A stretch of 64,000 bases of DNA from CAYTZN01 sp964442495 (GTDB taxonomy: Bacteria > Pseudomonadota > Gammaproteobacteria > Legionellales > Legionellaceae), in NCBI GenBank assembly GCA_964442495.1, contig CAYTZN010000007.1, positions 46,948 to 110,947 of the forward strand, read 5' to 3'. Positions within the stretch are counted from its first letter, which is position 1. Each line of letters starts with the position of its first letter. The notes beneath the pieces were generated by a model that saw nothing but the letters and a program-made list of their open reading frames with translations, did not search any database and was not told the origin of the DNA. The translations under genes were made by a program, and so were the position numbers. Below are positions 9,055-17,922 of this stretch, piece after piece.

Positions 9055-9989
9055 AGCGTCTTCTTTTTTGCTTAATGGGGCCAACAGCGTCGGGTAAAAC
9101 CGCTTTGGCCTGTGAACTTGTAAAACACTTTCCCTTAGAAGTCATCAGTGTCGATTCAGCAATGATTTATCGCGAGATGAGCATTGGTACAGCAAAGCCT
9201 GATGCAGAAACGTTGCTTGCTGTACCGCACTATTTAATTGATATTTTAGACCCTCCCGAGAGTTATTCAGCCGCCGAATTTTGTAGTGATATAGACCAGT
9301 TGAGCCGTGATATTTATAACCGCGGTAATATCCCTTTGTTGGTGGGTGGGACCATGATGTATTTTAAAGCGCTGCAAGACGGCTTATCATCCTTGCCGGC
9401 AGCGGATGAACGCATTAGAAAAACACTCTTACAACAGGCAGAAAAATACGGCTGGGACCACATGCACCAAGAGCTTCTCGCTATTGACCCGGCTATGGCT
9501 GCAAAAATACACCCTCATGATACACAACGCATTACGCGAGCGTTGGAGGTTTATCATCTCACCTCAACGCCGTTGTCTTTATTTTTGCAAAAGAAAAAGG
9601 CGGGGAATGATTATCAATGCGTTAATATAGCCCTGATTCCAGACGATCGAGCTTGGTTGCATGAGCGTATTGCACGGCGTTTTGAGGAAATGTTATCAAG
9701 CGGTTTTCTTGAAGAGGTTGAAGGCCTATTAGCAAAATGGCAATTAACATCGACAAACCCTTCGATGCGTTGTGTGGGGTATCGACAAGCCGTTGCTTTT
9801 TTACAGGGTGAATACGATTACAATACCCTTGGTTTGAAAGGGATTGCGGCGACTCGACAACTAGCGAAGCGCCAATTGACGTGGTTGCGCCATTGGACGG
9901 ATGTTCATGTTTATGCAGCAGAAAATCCAGCCGTGTGTGTTGAAATCATAGCCATGATAAAACAAATATTAGATAATTTTAAATCATAA
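9051..9989 (+). CDS. miaA: tRNA dimethylallyltransferase
   Basis: MiaA adds a dimethylallyl group to A37 of UNN-reading tRNAs, the first step to ms2i6A. The P-loop GPTASGKTAL sits near the N-terminus. The SVDSAMIYREMSIGTAKP stretch and the later TRQLAKRQLTWLRH motif are diagnostic. The frame is open from an ATG at 9024 inside mutL, but ATG 9051 overlaps the mutL stop as ATGA and gives MKRLLFCLMGPTASGKT, so I prefer it. In E. coli hfq follows; here a small zinc-finger gene follows instead. Confidence 0.95.
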   Translation: MKRLLFCLMGPTASGKTALACELVKHFPLEVISVDSAMIYREMSIGTAKPDAETLLAVPHYLIDILDPPESYSAAEFCSDIDQLSRDIYNRGNIPLLVGGTMMYFKALQDGLSSLPAADERIRKTLLQQAEKYGWDHMHQELLAIDPAMAAKIHPHDTQRITRALEVYHLTSTPLSLFLQKKKAGNDYQCVNIALIPDDRAWLHERIARRFEEMLSSGFLEEVEGLLAKWQLTSTNPSMRCVGYRQAVAFLQGEYDYNTLGLKGIAATRQLAKRQLTWLRHWTDVHVYAAENPAVCVEIIAMIKQILDNFKS

Positions 9990-10007
9990 ACAGCTGAGGA
10001 GAAAAGA

Positions 10008-10202
10008 ATGTCTGAGACAGAAAAGCGACCTGCGTGCACCGAGAAAAACTACATTGTACATCGTAAGGATTTGCCATTAAGTTGTCCCACGGCTGAAATG
10101 GAATTATGGAATGCTCATCCTAAAATTTATTTGCCGATTGAGACGACAGGTACAGAGGTTTGCCCTTATTGTGGCGCGCGGTTTGTTTTACAAGATGACT
10201 AA
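10008..10202 (+). CDS. Small zinc-finger domain protein (zf-CHCC type)
   Basis: This is a 64-residue protein with a C-terminal CPYCGARF and upstream Cys residues (PLSCPTAEMELWNAHPKIYLPI), the pattern of the zf-CHCC / NDUFS6-like family of small bacterial proteins. The exact function is not known. A good ribosome binding site (GAGGAG) precedes the ATG. It lies 18 nt after miaA, and the glycosyltransferase start overlaps its 3' end, so all are probably in one transcript. Confidence 0.8.
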   Translation: MSETEKRPACTEKNYIVHRKDLPLSCPTAEMELWNAHPKIYLPIETTGTEVCPYCGARFVLQDD

Positions 10203-11238
10203 CGCCTCACCACGGTCCATTTGTATCGTACGTTTATCAGCACTAGGTGATGTGCTTATGCTGGTTCCATTAATACGTACTTTACAAGCGCATTTTCCTA
10301 AGGCAACACTTACCTGGGTTATCTCGCGGCCAGCCTATGATTTGGTTGAGGGGATGGACGGTGTTGAATTTATCGTTATAAATAAACCTAATAATCTGAG
10401 CGATTACTGGCAATTTTATAAGCAAATGAGGGCAAGGCATTTTGACGTGTTACTTGCCACTCAGGCGTCTTTTCGCGCTAATTTATTATATCCCTTGATT
10501 CATGCGACTCGAAAAATTGGTTATGATGCGCTACGTGCAAAGGATGGCCATGGTTGGTTTATTCATGAAGCGATTTCACCGGGCAATGATCATACGCTTG
10601 AGGGCTTTTTGAGGTTTGCTGATGTATTAGGTGTAAATGAAAAGCTGATTCGTTGGGAGTTACCTATTCATGAGACTGCTCATCAGTGGGCAGAACAACA
10701 GTTGCCAGAGGGCACGGGGCCTGTGGTTCTTGTGAACCCTGCGGCAAGCAAGCCCGAGCGAAGTTGGCCTGTAGAGCGTTACATTGACGTTATCAATTAC
10801 CTTACATCGCGCATGAGCGCCCGAGTCATATTAACGGGTGGGCCTGGATCTTTCGATAAAACATTGGGCGATGCTATTACCAAGGCAATACCAGACATTA
10901 CTAATTTAATTGGTAAGACCCAACCGAAACAATTATTGGCCTTGATAGACGGTGCTGATCTATTATTGTGTCCCGACACAGGACCTTCACACATGGCGGC
11001 GGCGGTAACAACACCGGTGATTGCTTTGCATGCGGTGACAAGTGCAGATGTTTCAGGCCCTTACATATATCGCTATTTAGCGGTGGATTGCTACCCTGAG
11101 GCGGTAAGTCTTGTTTTAAAGAAAACAAATGAAACAAACGTATGGGGAACGCACGCTCATGGTGAAGATACAATGACATTAGTGGAGGTGGCGGCAGTTA
11201 TCTCTAAAATTGACAGTGTATTGGCAAAAAACACATAA
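10195..11238 (+). CDS. Glycosyltransferase family 9 (heptosyltransferase-like)
   Basis: This protein resembles ADP-heptose:LPS heptosyltransferases (GT-B fold, GT9), which add heptose to the lipopolysaccharide core at the cytoplasmic face. Evidence includes the N-terminal ICIVRLSALGDVLMLVPLIRTL, the central VLVNPAASKPERSWPVERY and the donor-site CPDTGPSHMAAA. The frame extends upstream to 10111 through the zinc-finger gene, but ATG 10195 gives the family-typical N-terminus and overlaps the upstream stop. The acceptor is not predictable from sequence alone. Confidence 0.87.
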   Translation: MTNASPRSICIVRLSALGDVLMLVPLIRTLQAHFPKATLTWVISRPAYDLVEGMDGVEFIVINKPNNLSDYWQFYKQMRARHFDVLLATQASFRANLLYPLIHATRKIGYDALRAKDGHGWFIHEAISPGNDHTLEGFLRFADVLGVNEKLIRWELPIHETAHQWAEQQLPEGTGPVVLVNPAASKPERSWPVERYIDVINYLTSRMSARVILTGGPGSFDKTLGDAITKAIPDITNLIGKTQPKQLLALIDGADLLLCPDTGPSHMAAAVTTPVIALHAVTSADVSGPYIYRYLAVDCYPEAVSLVLKKTNETNVWGTHAHGEDTMTLVEVAAVISKIDSVLAKNT

Positions 11239-11424
11239 GTGATGCGGTTTTGATGACGTTTTGGAGCATCAATATTTTTAGTTCGAACGCGCCCTTCAAG
11301 GTTTTTTAAAGTATATGCATGAGGGTGCGTTTACCTTGTTCTAAAGGGTAGGGAAAGAGCATATGTGGCTCAAAAAGGATTATATTGGATTGACTTGGTT
11401 TTATTTCAAACGTCCTGCAGCCTG

Positions 11425-11530
11425 TTCGCAGGATCTGTGAATCTTGTCAGATTGTTAGATACTTCGCATAAAGCGAGGTAAGTTGGCGACGAGTCTATTT
11501 ATTAGGCACTTATGCTTTTCCCCTGCCCTA
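11425..11530 (+). repeat. Dispersed repeat family B, copy 1
   Basis: A segment of about 105 bp is shared in diverged form with 48412-48515 and in part with 57975-58035. Shared landmarks in order are GCAGGATCTGTGAATCT, GTCAGATT, an ATAAAGCG hairpin centre, GGTAAGTTGG, CTATTTATTAG and TTATGCT. All copies sit between genes. It is not coding. Confidence 0.65.
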
Positions 11531-11577
11531 TAACATGTTGCTTGCTACAGTAATCGTTACAAATCTGCCCGCAATGA

Positions 11578-11598
11578 AGCCCGATTTTTTATCGGGCT
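11578..11598. other. Perfect stem-loop downstream of the ankyrin gene
   Basis: AGCCCGAT and ATCGGGCT flank five T bases. The hairpin is 24 nt beyond the stop of the minus-strand ankyrin gene and may help end its transcript, but no U-run follows the stem. Confidence 0.4.
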
Positions 11599-11622
11599 CA
11601 ATATACTATACGTTTAAAAAAA

Positions 11623-12426
11623 TTATTTAGAGAAATTGAGTGTGGACTGACGGGAATTATAGGATTTTAATAACTCTTTATCTTGTTGGATAAAATCCAT
11701 AGGTGTAGTGCCAGACACAGATAAAAGTCCAAATACTGACTGTGCAAGAGGGTCTGCTCCATGATTTAGTAATAAGTTCATGACCGGTAAATGACCTTTC
11801 CAACAAGCATGCAGTAAAGGTGTTTCTCCTGCAGCACTTTTACTATCAACAACAGCAAGATGTTTGATTAACGTCTCAGCCATTTTCAAATTCCCCTGCA
11901 CTGCTGCTTGGTGTAATGGAACAATTGCACGATGAAAAATATCATTGTGTATGTTACAAGCCACATTGACATCAGCTCCGTGCGACAATAATATTTCGAG
12001 TGCTTTATTATTTCCATTCATGGCGGCTACAAGAATAGGCGTTGGATTTATACCCTGAGCTTTAGAAAATTTTTTGTTAATATCGACTTTTTTACTCAAT
12101 ATATATTCTAGAGATTTAGTATCATTTGAATTAGAGGCTGTTGCCGCCACAGTAATATGTAATAAATCGGAATACTCGGCTGAAGTGAGGTCGATTTCAT
12201 CGATAGCCGCTCTTATATTCTTAAAATTTCCTGCATATATGATTTTAGCTATGCGATCAAAAGTTGCTTCTCCAGTACAAGATGAAAAATAATTTATCCT
12301 TTGTACATTTAAACCAATATTTCTAAATAAACGCAATGAGTGCATAACAGTCTTCTCGTAAAATGCAGTAAATTTTCGCGATTCTATATTCTTATTTTCC
12401 AAATCACAACCTACATTGCGGCGCAC
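11623..12426 (-). CDS. Ankyrin repeat protein, possible Dot/Icm effector
   Basis: The protein of up to 267 residues contains at least three recognisable ankyrin repeats in its C-terminal half: NPTPILVAAMNGNNKALEIL with LLSHGADVNVA, VPLHQAAVQGNLKMAETLIK, and GETPLLHACWKGHLPVMNLL with LNHGADPLAQ. There is no signal peptide or TM segment. Ankyrin proteins are common Dot/Icm substrates in Legionellales and the gene lies beside the icm/dot block, so effector status is a reasonable but unproven inference. The frame opens at GTG 12426. ATG 12345 is an alternative start with GAGAAG upstream, which would remove 27 residues. Confidence 0.82.
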   Translation of the reverse strand: MRRNVGCDLENKNIESRKFTAFYEKTVMHSLRLFRNIGLNVQRINYFSSCTGEATFDRIAKIIYAGNFKNIRAAIDEIDLTSAEYSDLLHITVAATASNSNDTKSLEYILSKKVDINKKFSKAQGINPTPILVAAMNGNNKALEILLSHGADVNVACNIHNDIFHRAIVPLHQAAVQGNLKMAETLIKHLAVVDSKSAAGETPLLHACWKGHLPVMNLLLNHGADPLAQSVFGLLSVSGTTPMDFIQQDKELLKSYNSRQSTLNFSK

Positions 12427-12658
12427 TCACGGTGGACGCATCTAAATTTGAGCACTCACTCACCTTTTTAAAAGAGAAAATTAATTCATAGTGGGGATTA
12501 CTCATTACTTGCCGCTTAATTTTTAGATGAAAAAAATGTGTTGATGCATTCGGCTGTTATGTAGTTGTTCGTCCTTAGCTTTTGAAGTGATGCTTCATCA
12601 ATGTTACGAATCACGGTGGAGTGTTCGTAGTGTCAATGAAGCATCATGCGATTTTTTA
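12427..12658. other. Intergenic stretch between the ankyrin gene and icmX
   Basis: No gene was supported. The left half is AT-rich and should contain the promoter of the ankyrin gene. The right half contains a long imperfect inverted repeat, listed separately. Confidence 0.5.
12588..12657 (+). terminator. Long inverted repeat with T run, terminator-like on the plus strand
   Basis: TGATGCTTCAT at 12588-12598 is repeated inverted as ATGAAGCATCA at 12636-12646. The arms continue imperfectly inward (ACGAA against TTCGT), and six T bases at 12652-12657 follow on the plus strand. No plus-strand gene is known upstream, so it could end an unannotated small RNA. It may also act as the icmX 3' end on the minus strand, although there is no T run on that side. 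Confidence 0.45.
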
Positions 12659-13972
12659 TTAAGGGGTATTATCCGTAACGATAGAAGACGCGTTAGGTTG
12701 GTTTGTACGTGAATTTTGAATGAGCAGCATGGTTTGAGTTAATAACAAACGCTCTTCTTGTTGTCGGTTTAAATACAATTGATAATTAATCTCGGCAAGC
12801 AATGTCACCATCTCCTTTTCAACTGTAGCGGGGGAAGCCTGATTGATTTGGTTCACCCATTGAACGTTTGGCGTTTTTTGGTCGGGATTAAATAAGCGCC
12901 AGGTCGCCATAGTAAATTCACTGAGGGCTTGGCTGCTCATTTGATTGTTTGGCATGCTTTGCGGCATTCTTTTTGAGAGGATGTAATATAGATTGCTAAA
13001 CCCAACGGAGCTTTGAGCCGCATATACTCGAAGTGAAGCTAAATAGTTTGTTAGCGTAGCTTGCGCTTTCATTTGAACCGCTTGCGGTACGGTTTTGCTC
13101 AAATTGGCAGCATTTGAATAAAGTGTGTCGTAGTCTTTTAGCTGAGGCAGGCCCACGGGCACTACTGCGCCAGAGGCATAACGAATAAAGTTAGCTGCTT
13201 GTTGGGCTTGGCTTTGTGCCGGTAAGCCGGATTGGTTGGATGGTTGGGGACTAGAGCTTGTGTCCGATCCACCCGCATTGGTCGAGTATAACAGTGGTGA
13301 CAGTAAGGTATTTGTGTTGAGTTGGCTTAAAAACTGTTGGTTGTAATCATAAGTAAAAAATTGCGAGGTTCCAGGTAGTTTTCCAATAACATTTGTTGTT
13401 ACCAAGGCATTATAAAGAAATGAGCAATTATCAATCCAATCTGTGGCATCGTTATTCATGCAATAGGTGGAGTCAGGTGTGCCCAAAATATTAAGTACAG
13501 CTTGATTAACAGGGTCTTGTTGATAGGTTTTTTGATCCATAAGGCTGGTTACGGATATTCCACCTTGTTGCGATGTTGGGCTATTGTAAGGTGGTGTTTT
13601 GAACGTGGTGTTGGCTAAAGCATTTAAATCGGCATAAGGGGAATTGCCATTGGTGGGTACAAATTGCATCAGTTGGGTGCTAAAGGAGTCCACTGGTAAG
13701 GCACCAAGCAAGGTATCAAACAAGGAGAGTTGAGGACCCATGATGGCATTGGGGTTTAAAAGTTCTTGAGATGGGCTATTCCCTTTTGGGGTTGGTGGTT
13801 GAGTTAAATCATAACCGAGGTATCCGCCTAAATTGAGGATGTAGTTGACTAATGTTTGAGTATTTTGGCTGGTTTGCTGTGCCGATGGGTCAAGATCATC
13901 CGCCAGTGCGGGAAAGGAAGTAACGCTTGTGAGCAATATACTCGTTAATGCCAGACGGTTGATACGGTTCAT
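12659..13972 (-). CDS. icmX: Dot/Icm secretion system protein IcmX
   Basis: IcmX is an exported Dot/Icm component needed for intracellular growth in L. pneumophila. A clear Sec signal peptide ends near SFPALA. The mature part is rich in Gln, Asn, Ser and Thr, with recurring NYILNLGGYLGYDL-like and LLSPLLYST-like segments but no known catalytic domain. Identity rests on the combination with icmW directly upstream and icmV-dotA divergent, the known Legionella order. At 437 residues it is close to the family length. Its start overlaps the icmW stop by one base (TAATG). Confidence 0.88.
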   Translation of the reverse strand: MNRINRLALTSILLTSVTSFPALADDLDPSAQQTSQNTQTLVNYILNLGGYLGYDLTQPPTPKGNSPSQELLNPNAIMGPQLSLFDTLLGALPVDSFSTQLMQFVPTNGNSPYADLNALANTTFKTPPYNSPTSQQGGISVTSLMDQKTYQQDPVNQAVLNILGTPDSTYCMNNDATDWIDNCSFLYNALVTTNVIGKLPGTSQFFTYDYNQQFLSQLNTNTLLSPLLYSTNAGGSDTSSSPQPSNQSGLPAQSQAQQAANFIRYASGAVVPVGLPQLKDYDTLYSNAANLSKTVPQAVQMKAQATLTNYLASLRVYAAQSSVGFSNLYYILSKRMPQSMPNNQMSSQALSEFTMATWRLFNPDQKTPNVQWVNQINQASPATVEKEMVTLLAEINYQLYLNRQQEERLLLTQTMLLIQNSRTNQPNASSIVTDNTP

Positions 13973-14427
13973 TATTCTTCCCCTTCAAGTGCACGTGAGA
14001 TGAGTTTAAGGCGATAACCAGAAAAAACCCGAGCTAACAAACGTAATCGTTCAAAAACAATATTGCGCTTTAGAAAAAAACCAGCGGGATCGTGAGCAAA
14101 TGCGCTCGTTTCTTCTGCATGGATCAATACCTTTGAGGCACTACCCGGATGAGCAACATCAATTGCTTGTAATAAACGAAGTCCTCTGCCGGATTTAATG
14201 TTGCCCACCAATCGAATAAAAACGTCTTCTTGCGCTAGCGACGTCATGTCAATGGATTCTATATCGTCTAGTTCTTTACCTAATTGGTTGATGGCTTCTT
14301 CTAATTGGGGGTTGCCGTCGAGCGTCCAATCTTCAACGCTTTCCATAAAGGTGACTACCCGATAAATCATAGGGTCTACGTAGTCGTGCCAATATTGCGC
14401 TGATGCTATGTGGCTAAGATCGGGCAT
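13972..14427 (-). CDS. icmW: Dot/Icm adaptor IcmW
   Basis: IcmW is a small acidic cytosolic adaptor that, with IcmS and DotL, recruits many effectors to the type IVB coupling complex. The protein is 151 residues, as in L. pneumophila. The conserved stretch SAQYWHDYVDPMIYRVVTFM is at the N-terminus and IVFERLRLLARVFSGYRLK near the C-terminus. It is the first gene of icmWX, divergent from icmV. A TTTAC-N6-TTTAC pattern lies just before its start. Confidence 0.95.
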   Translation of the reverse strand: MPDLSHIASAQYWHDYVDPMIYRVVTFMESVEDWTLDGNPQLEEAINQLGKELDDIESIDMTSLAQEDVFIRLVGNIKSGRGLRLLQAIDVAHPGSASKVLIHAEETSAFAHDPAGFFLKRNIVFERLRLLARVFSGYRLKLISRALEGEE

Positions 14428-14530
14428 TTTTTACTCTTTTTTTACGGTGGATATGTTGATAGATTGCACCTAAACTGACTATTATAATATAGTATGAAGT
14501 ACAAATGTCTATTGGAAAACTGAAAATACT
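14428..14530. promoter_or_regulatory. Divergent icmW / icmV promoter region with CpxR-like site
   Basis: This is the only space for both promoters. TATAAT-like hexamers occur on both strands around 14481-14488. At 14430-14445 the plus strand reads TTTAC-N6-TTTAC, that is GTAAA-N6-GTAAA on the minus strand, matching the CpxR box pattern. CpxR is known to regulate icmV and icmW in L. pneumophila. The site sits only 3 nt from the icmW start codon, unusually close for an activator, so a chance match is possible. Confidence 0.4.
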
Positions 14531-14986
14531 ATGAAAATAAAATCCAGTTCAAGAATAGGACGAGTCTTTAAACGCCTGTTTAATTTTGCCGCGTGGCTTG
14601 ATGTTGAACGAATTAAAGTATTTACACGTTATCTAATAAACGCCATTAAAAATATATTTGTCCCTAATGCTGCCACCGAAACAGAATCCTTTGCTGCGGC
14701 TAAAATTCGATTGAAGTTGTCGGATGCAGAGCTTATCGCTCGAGAAAAAGGTTTATTAAGATTAAGCCTCGCCATGGTGGGCATGAGCGTGGGGGTGTTT
14801 ATTTATGCCATCTATTTATTTTATACAGGAAGTATTAAAGGTGGGATTTTAGGTGTTGTATTAATGTTTATCGCTTTGGTATTGGCCTTTCGTTACCATT
14901 TTTGGTATTTCCAAATCAAAGAGCGTAAGTTAGGTTGTACAATCCAAGAATGGTTTAAGCAAGGCTTAATGGGTGATAAAAGATGA
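14531..14986 (+). CDS. icmV: Dot/Icm inner-membrane protein IcmV
   Basis: IcmV is a small inner-membrane component of the type IVB system. It is 151 residues. The N-terminal half is basic and cytosolic (SSRIGRVFKRLFNFAAWLDVERIKVFTRYL), followed by two adjacent TM helices (LSLAMVGMSVGVFIYAIYLFY and ILGVVLMFIALVLAFRYHF) and the conserved end LGCTIQEWFKQGLMG. dotA overlaps its stop (ATGA), so they are translationally coupled. Confidence 0.95.
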   Translation: MKIKSSSRIGRVFKRLFNFAAWLDVERIKVFTRYLINAIKNIFVPNAATETESFAAAKIRLKLSDAELIAREKGLLRLSLAMVGMSVGVFIYAIYLFYTGSIKGGILGVVLMFIALVLAFRYHFWYFQIKERKLGCTIQEWFKQGLMGDKR

Positions 14987-17922
14987 ATAAATTCTCGCTT
15001 GCGGTAGTGCTTACGCTATTTCCATTGTTGGCTCTGGCTGACGGTTCGTTAAGTTTCGCACCACCTGCAAGTGATTTCTCAGTGGTTTTTCTAGGTAATA
15101 TTTTTGGCATTGTAGACGGTGTTTTACATGGTACTGGTAGTCAGATCATGGGAAACATGTTTGGTGTATTCAATGCAGCTGTCCTTGCCTTAGGCGGGAT
15201 GATCATCATGTATACCTTGATCGTTTCGACCATGAACACCGCACATCAAGGTGAAATGCTCGGTCAAAAGTGGTCTTCCATTTGGATTCCTATTCGCTCA
15301 ACCATTGGCTTGGCATTGCTTATTCCTAAAGCGTCTGGCTATTGTTTGATGCAAATTTTTGTTATGTGGATTGTGGTCCAAGGTGTTGGTGCGGCTGACA
15401 AGGTATGGGAAGCGGCCCTTAGTTACCTCAATCGGGGGGGGGTTATTATAGAAGGGCAAATGGACCCCACTAAAAATATGTTGTCTGGCGGTGCATCAGC
15501 GGTAGCTACAGGAGCCCAAACTATTTTGGCGGGGCAGGTGTGCATGCTCGGTCTACAAACATTACTGCAAAACCAACGGGAAAGTTACATCACTCAGCAA
15601 GGTGCAAGCTCACCCTCAGGTCCCTGCGCAGGTACGCCATCCGATCAAATGAAAACTTTTTGCACATCAGCAGTGCCTAATTTTATTTCAACTGTAAACG
15701 TTGTAGATGTTCAACGAAATGCCCCTAGTACACAGACTGAATTTAGCGTTGATATGCCAAATTTTGGTCCTAGTTCTCCCTACTCTAGTTTGAAGGGTAT
15801 TTGTGGAACCATCAGCTGGAATGTATTTCCATCATTGAGTGATGTCAGTAAAAATATACCTTCTGTGTCTAAAAGCGATTTGGATACAGCGTCTCTTTCA
15901 CGGGTAATTGCTATTCAGCAAATGTACATGGATTTATCAAGTGTGGCACAAGTCATGGTAGGGAATAATCCAGGTCTTGCCAGTAATCAGAGCAATTCAA
16001 GTAAAAATGATTTTTCCCCTGTGGCGGTCCAACAATTTGGTGTCCCACAAACACCTGGCGGTACCATCTGTATCGACAGCAATACGTCTGGCTGTAGCGT
16101 ATGGGGGCCAGCCACTGGTGGCACAGGCGCGCCATTGTTCAATGGTTCAGAATTTCAAGGGGTTGTACAAGATTATAATGGGATAATGTTGCCAACATTG
16201 ACGTTAATGACTCAAGCACAGAATGCAAACTCAGCCCAAGCTTCACGAAAATTTATCCAAGATGCAACATCCCAAGGCTGGATCATGGCGGGAAGCTACT
16301 TCTTCAATTTAATTACATTAAATGTTGAAGGCAGCCAAGCAGGGGATACAACGGACAGTAATACCGGTTTAGATAAAAGTGTTTTTGATGCCCAACAGAT
16401 GTTATCGCCTTTTGGTAGCGGAGGGAGCTCGGTTTGTGACCCTAGTAAGCCATATTCTAAATTATGTGTCTGGCTTAACGGGAATGCCACGGGCGTAAAC
16501 TCTATTGTACAGCTTATCAATAATGGCGGTTCGATCACGCCACCTAATTTATCGCAATCGCGTAATGTGATTGACGGTGCAGGCTCCTCAACTGTTTATG
16601 GCTTTACAAACAACGCGTCTATTCTCCAACTTCCTGGTCAACCTGGTCAGCAAAAGATGGACTTTGATCAACAGATTAGTGTTCCATACACGGTTTCTGA
16701 ATTGGTGATGCCAAACGTGCATTTTCCTTGTGGCAGTGTTTTGGGTGCATGCGTTGGACGATTCATGGGGGATGTATTTTACAACTATATTTTTAAAAAT
16801 GTTTTTAATGCCTTTCTTCTGATTATCTCGAAAATTGTTGATGAGGTGATGAAAATATTTTTGGTTTATCCTCTTATGGGTATGGCTGCTATATTTAGAA
16901 CAGGTTTAACGATGATTTCATCGCCTGGGGTTAATCCTATTGTGGCCTTGGCTCAAATGGGTACCTATTACATTAATTTTGCCAGTAACTTGTGGATGTC
17001 GTTAATTGCATTGTCTATTACAACGTCTTTGATTCCTATTTTTGGTGTGTTCATTTTTGCATTTCTAACCTTGTTTTTACCTATCCTATTAGCGTGGCTG
17101 GGTATTATGCTGGGCATTGGTTTTACCACTGCTTATTACGTGCCCATTTTACCCTACATGATATTTACGTTTGGCTCCATTGCATGGTTAATGGCTGTGA
17201 TTGAGTCTATGGTTGCAGCCCCTATTGTTGCACTTGGAATTACCCACCCCGAGGGACATGATGCCTTTGGTAAAGGTGAGCAGGCAATCATGATTTTATT
17301 GAACGTGTTCTTAAGACCCGCAATGATGATTATCGGTTATATTGGAGCGATTGCGTTGTCTTATGTGAGCGTATGGATAATCAATGCCGGCTTTAACAAT
17401 GCCATTGGCTTTATGCAAGGAAATGCGGCTTATGGCACAGCCGGCTCTCAGAGCACAATACCTCCTGGTGGAATTTCAGGTGGTTATACCAGCTGGGCGG
17501 GTACATTTGCGTTCTTTTTCTCGATTCTTATTTATACAATGATGTATCTCACGGTGGTTACTAAAGCATTTACGCTGATTTCAGTCTTACCTGACAAAGT
17601 ATTGCGATGGATTGGTGGCACGCCTGAGTCTTATGGTGCCGATACAGCTGGCTGGACTGAAGACACCAAGGGTAAAATAAGTGAAGCTGGTAAAGACACT
17701 CAAGCGGGTCAAGAGCAAATGAGTAAGCAAATGGCAGGTTATGCTACCCAGGCTATTGGTAAAGCTAAAGGTGGTAAAGACGGTGGTAAGATTGAAGGTA
17801 AGGGCGGTGGAAACTCTACCCCAGATAAGGGCGGTGAGAGCGGCGGTGAAGGCGGTGGCGGAGGAGCTGCTGGAGGTGGTGGTGAGGCTGCTGCTGCGGA
17901 AGGTGCGGCTGCTGGTGGATAA
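14983..17922 (+). CDS. dotA: Dot/Icm polytopic membrane protein DotA
   Basis: DotA is a large polytopic inner-membrane protein essential for Dot/Icm function in Legionella. It begins with a signal-like segment ending LLALADG. A TM pair lies near residues 60-130, a long Cys-containing periplasmic region near 150-590, and a cluster of hydrophobic helices after that, before a cytosolic tail. The last 60 residues are a low-complexity Gly/Ala/Lys/Glu stretch. At 979 residues it is somewhat shorter than L. pneumophila DotA. A run of nine G bases (15434-15442) falls inside the reading frame near residue 151. It is convergent with dotB. Confidence 0.95.
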   Translation: MNKFSLAVVLTLFPLLALADGSLSFAPPASDFSVVFLGNIFGIVDGVLHGTGSQIMGNMFGVFNAAVLALGGMIIMYTLIVSTMNTAHQGEMLGQKWSSIWIPIRSTIGLALLIPKASGYCLMQIFVMWIVVQGVGAADKVWEAALSYLNRGGVIIEGQMDPTKNMLSGGASAVATGAQTILAGQVCMLGLQTLLQNQRESYITQQGASSPSGPCAGTPSDQMKTFCTSAVPNFISTVNVVDVQRNAPSTQTEFSVDMPNFGPSSPYSSLKGICGTISWNVFPSLSDVSKNIPSVSKSDLDTASLSRVIAIQQMYMDLSSVAQVMVGNNPGLASNQSNSSKNDFSPVAVQQFGVPQTPGGTICIDSNTSGCSVWGPATGGTGAPLFNGSEFQGVVQDYNGIMLPTLTLMTQAQNANSAQASRKFIQDATSQGWIMAGSYFFNLITLNVEGSQAGDTTDSNTGLDKSVFDAQQMLSPFGSGGSSVCDPSKPYSKLCVWLNGNATGVNSIVQLINNGGSITPPNLSQSRNVIDGAGSSTVYGFTNNASILQLPGQPGQQKMDFDQQISVPYTVSELVMPNVHFPCGSVLGACVGRFMGDVFYNYIFKNVFNAFLLIISKIVDEVMKIFLVYPLMGMAAIFRTGLTMISSPGVNPIVALAQMGTYYINFASNLWMSLIALSITTSLIPIFGVFIFAFLTLFLPILLAWLGIMLGIGFTTAYYVPILPYMIFTFGSIAWLMAVIESMVAAPIVALGITHPEGHDAFGKGEQAIMILLNVFLRPAMMIIGYIGAIALSYVSVWIINAGFNNAIGFMQGNAAYGTAGSQSTIPPGGISGGYTSWAGTFAFFFSILIYTMMYLTVVTKAFTLISVLPDKVLRWIGGTPESYGADTAGWTEDTKGKISEAGKDTQAGQEQMSKQMAGYATQAIGKAKGGKDGGKIEGKGGGNSTPDKGGESGGEGGGGGAAGGGGEAAAAEGAAAGG

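Larger units (their letters stand above)
11239..11622. other. Intergenic stretch with a dispersed repeat and a hairpin
   Basis: No coding frame was supported here. The stretch holds one copy of a dispersed repeat (11425-11530), described separately, and near 11578-11598 a perfect 8-bp stem (AGCCCGAT / ATCGGGCT) with a 5-nt loop. The hairpin lies just past the end of the ankyrin gene on the minus strand, but no strong T run follows it on either strand. Confidence 0.6.

Noticed and set aside
10111..10194. Upstream 28-residue extension of the glycosyltransferase
   Set aside because: It lies inside the zinc-finger gene in another frame; ATG 10195 gives the family-typical N-terminus.
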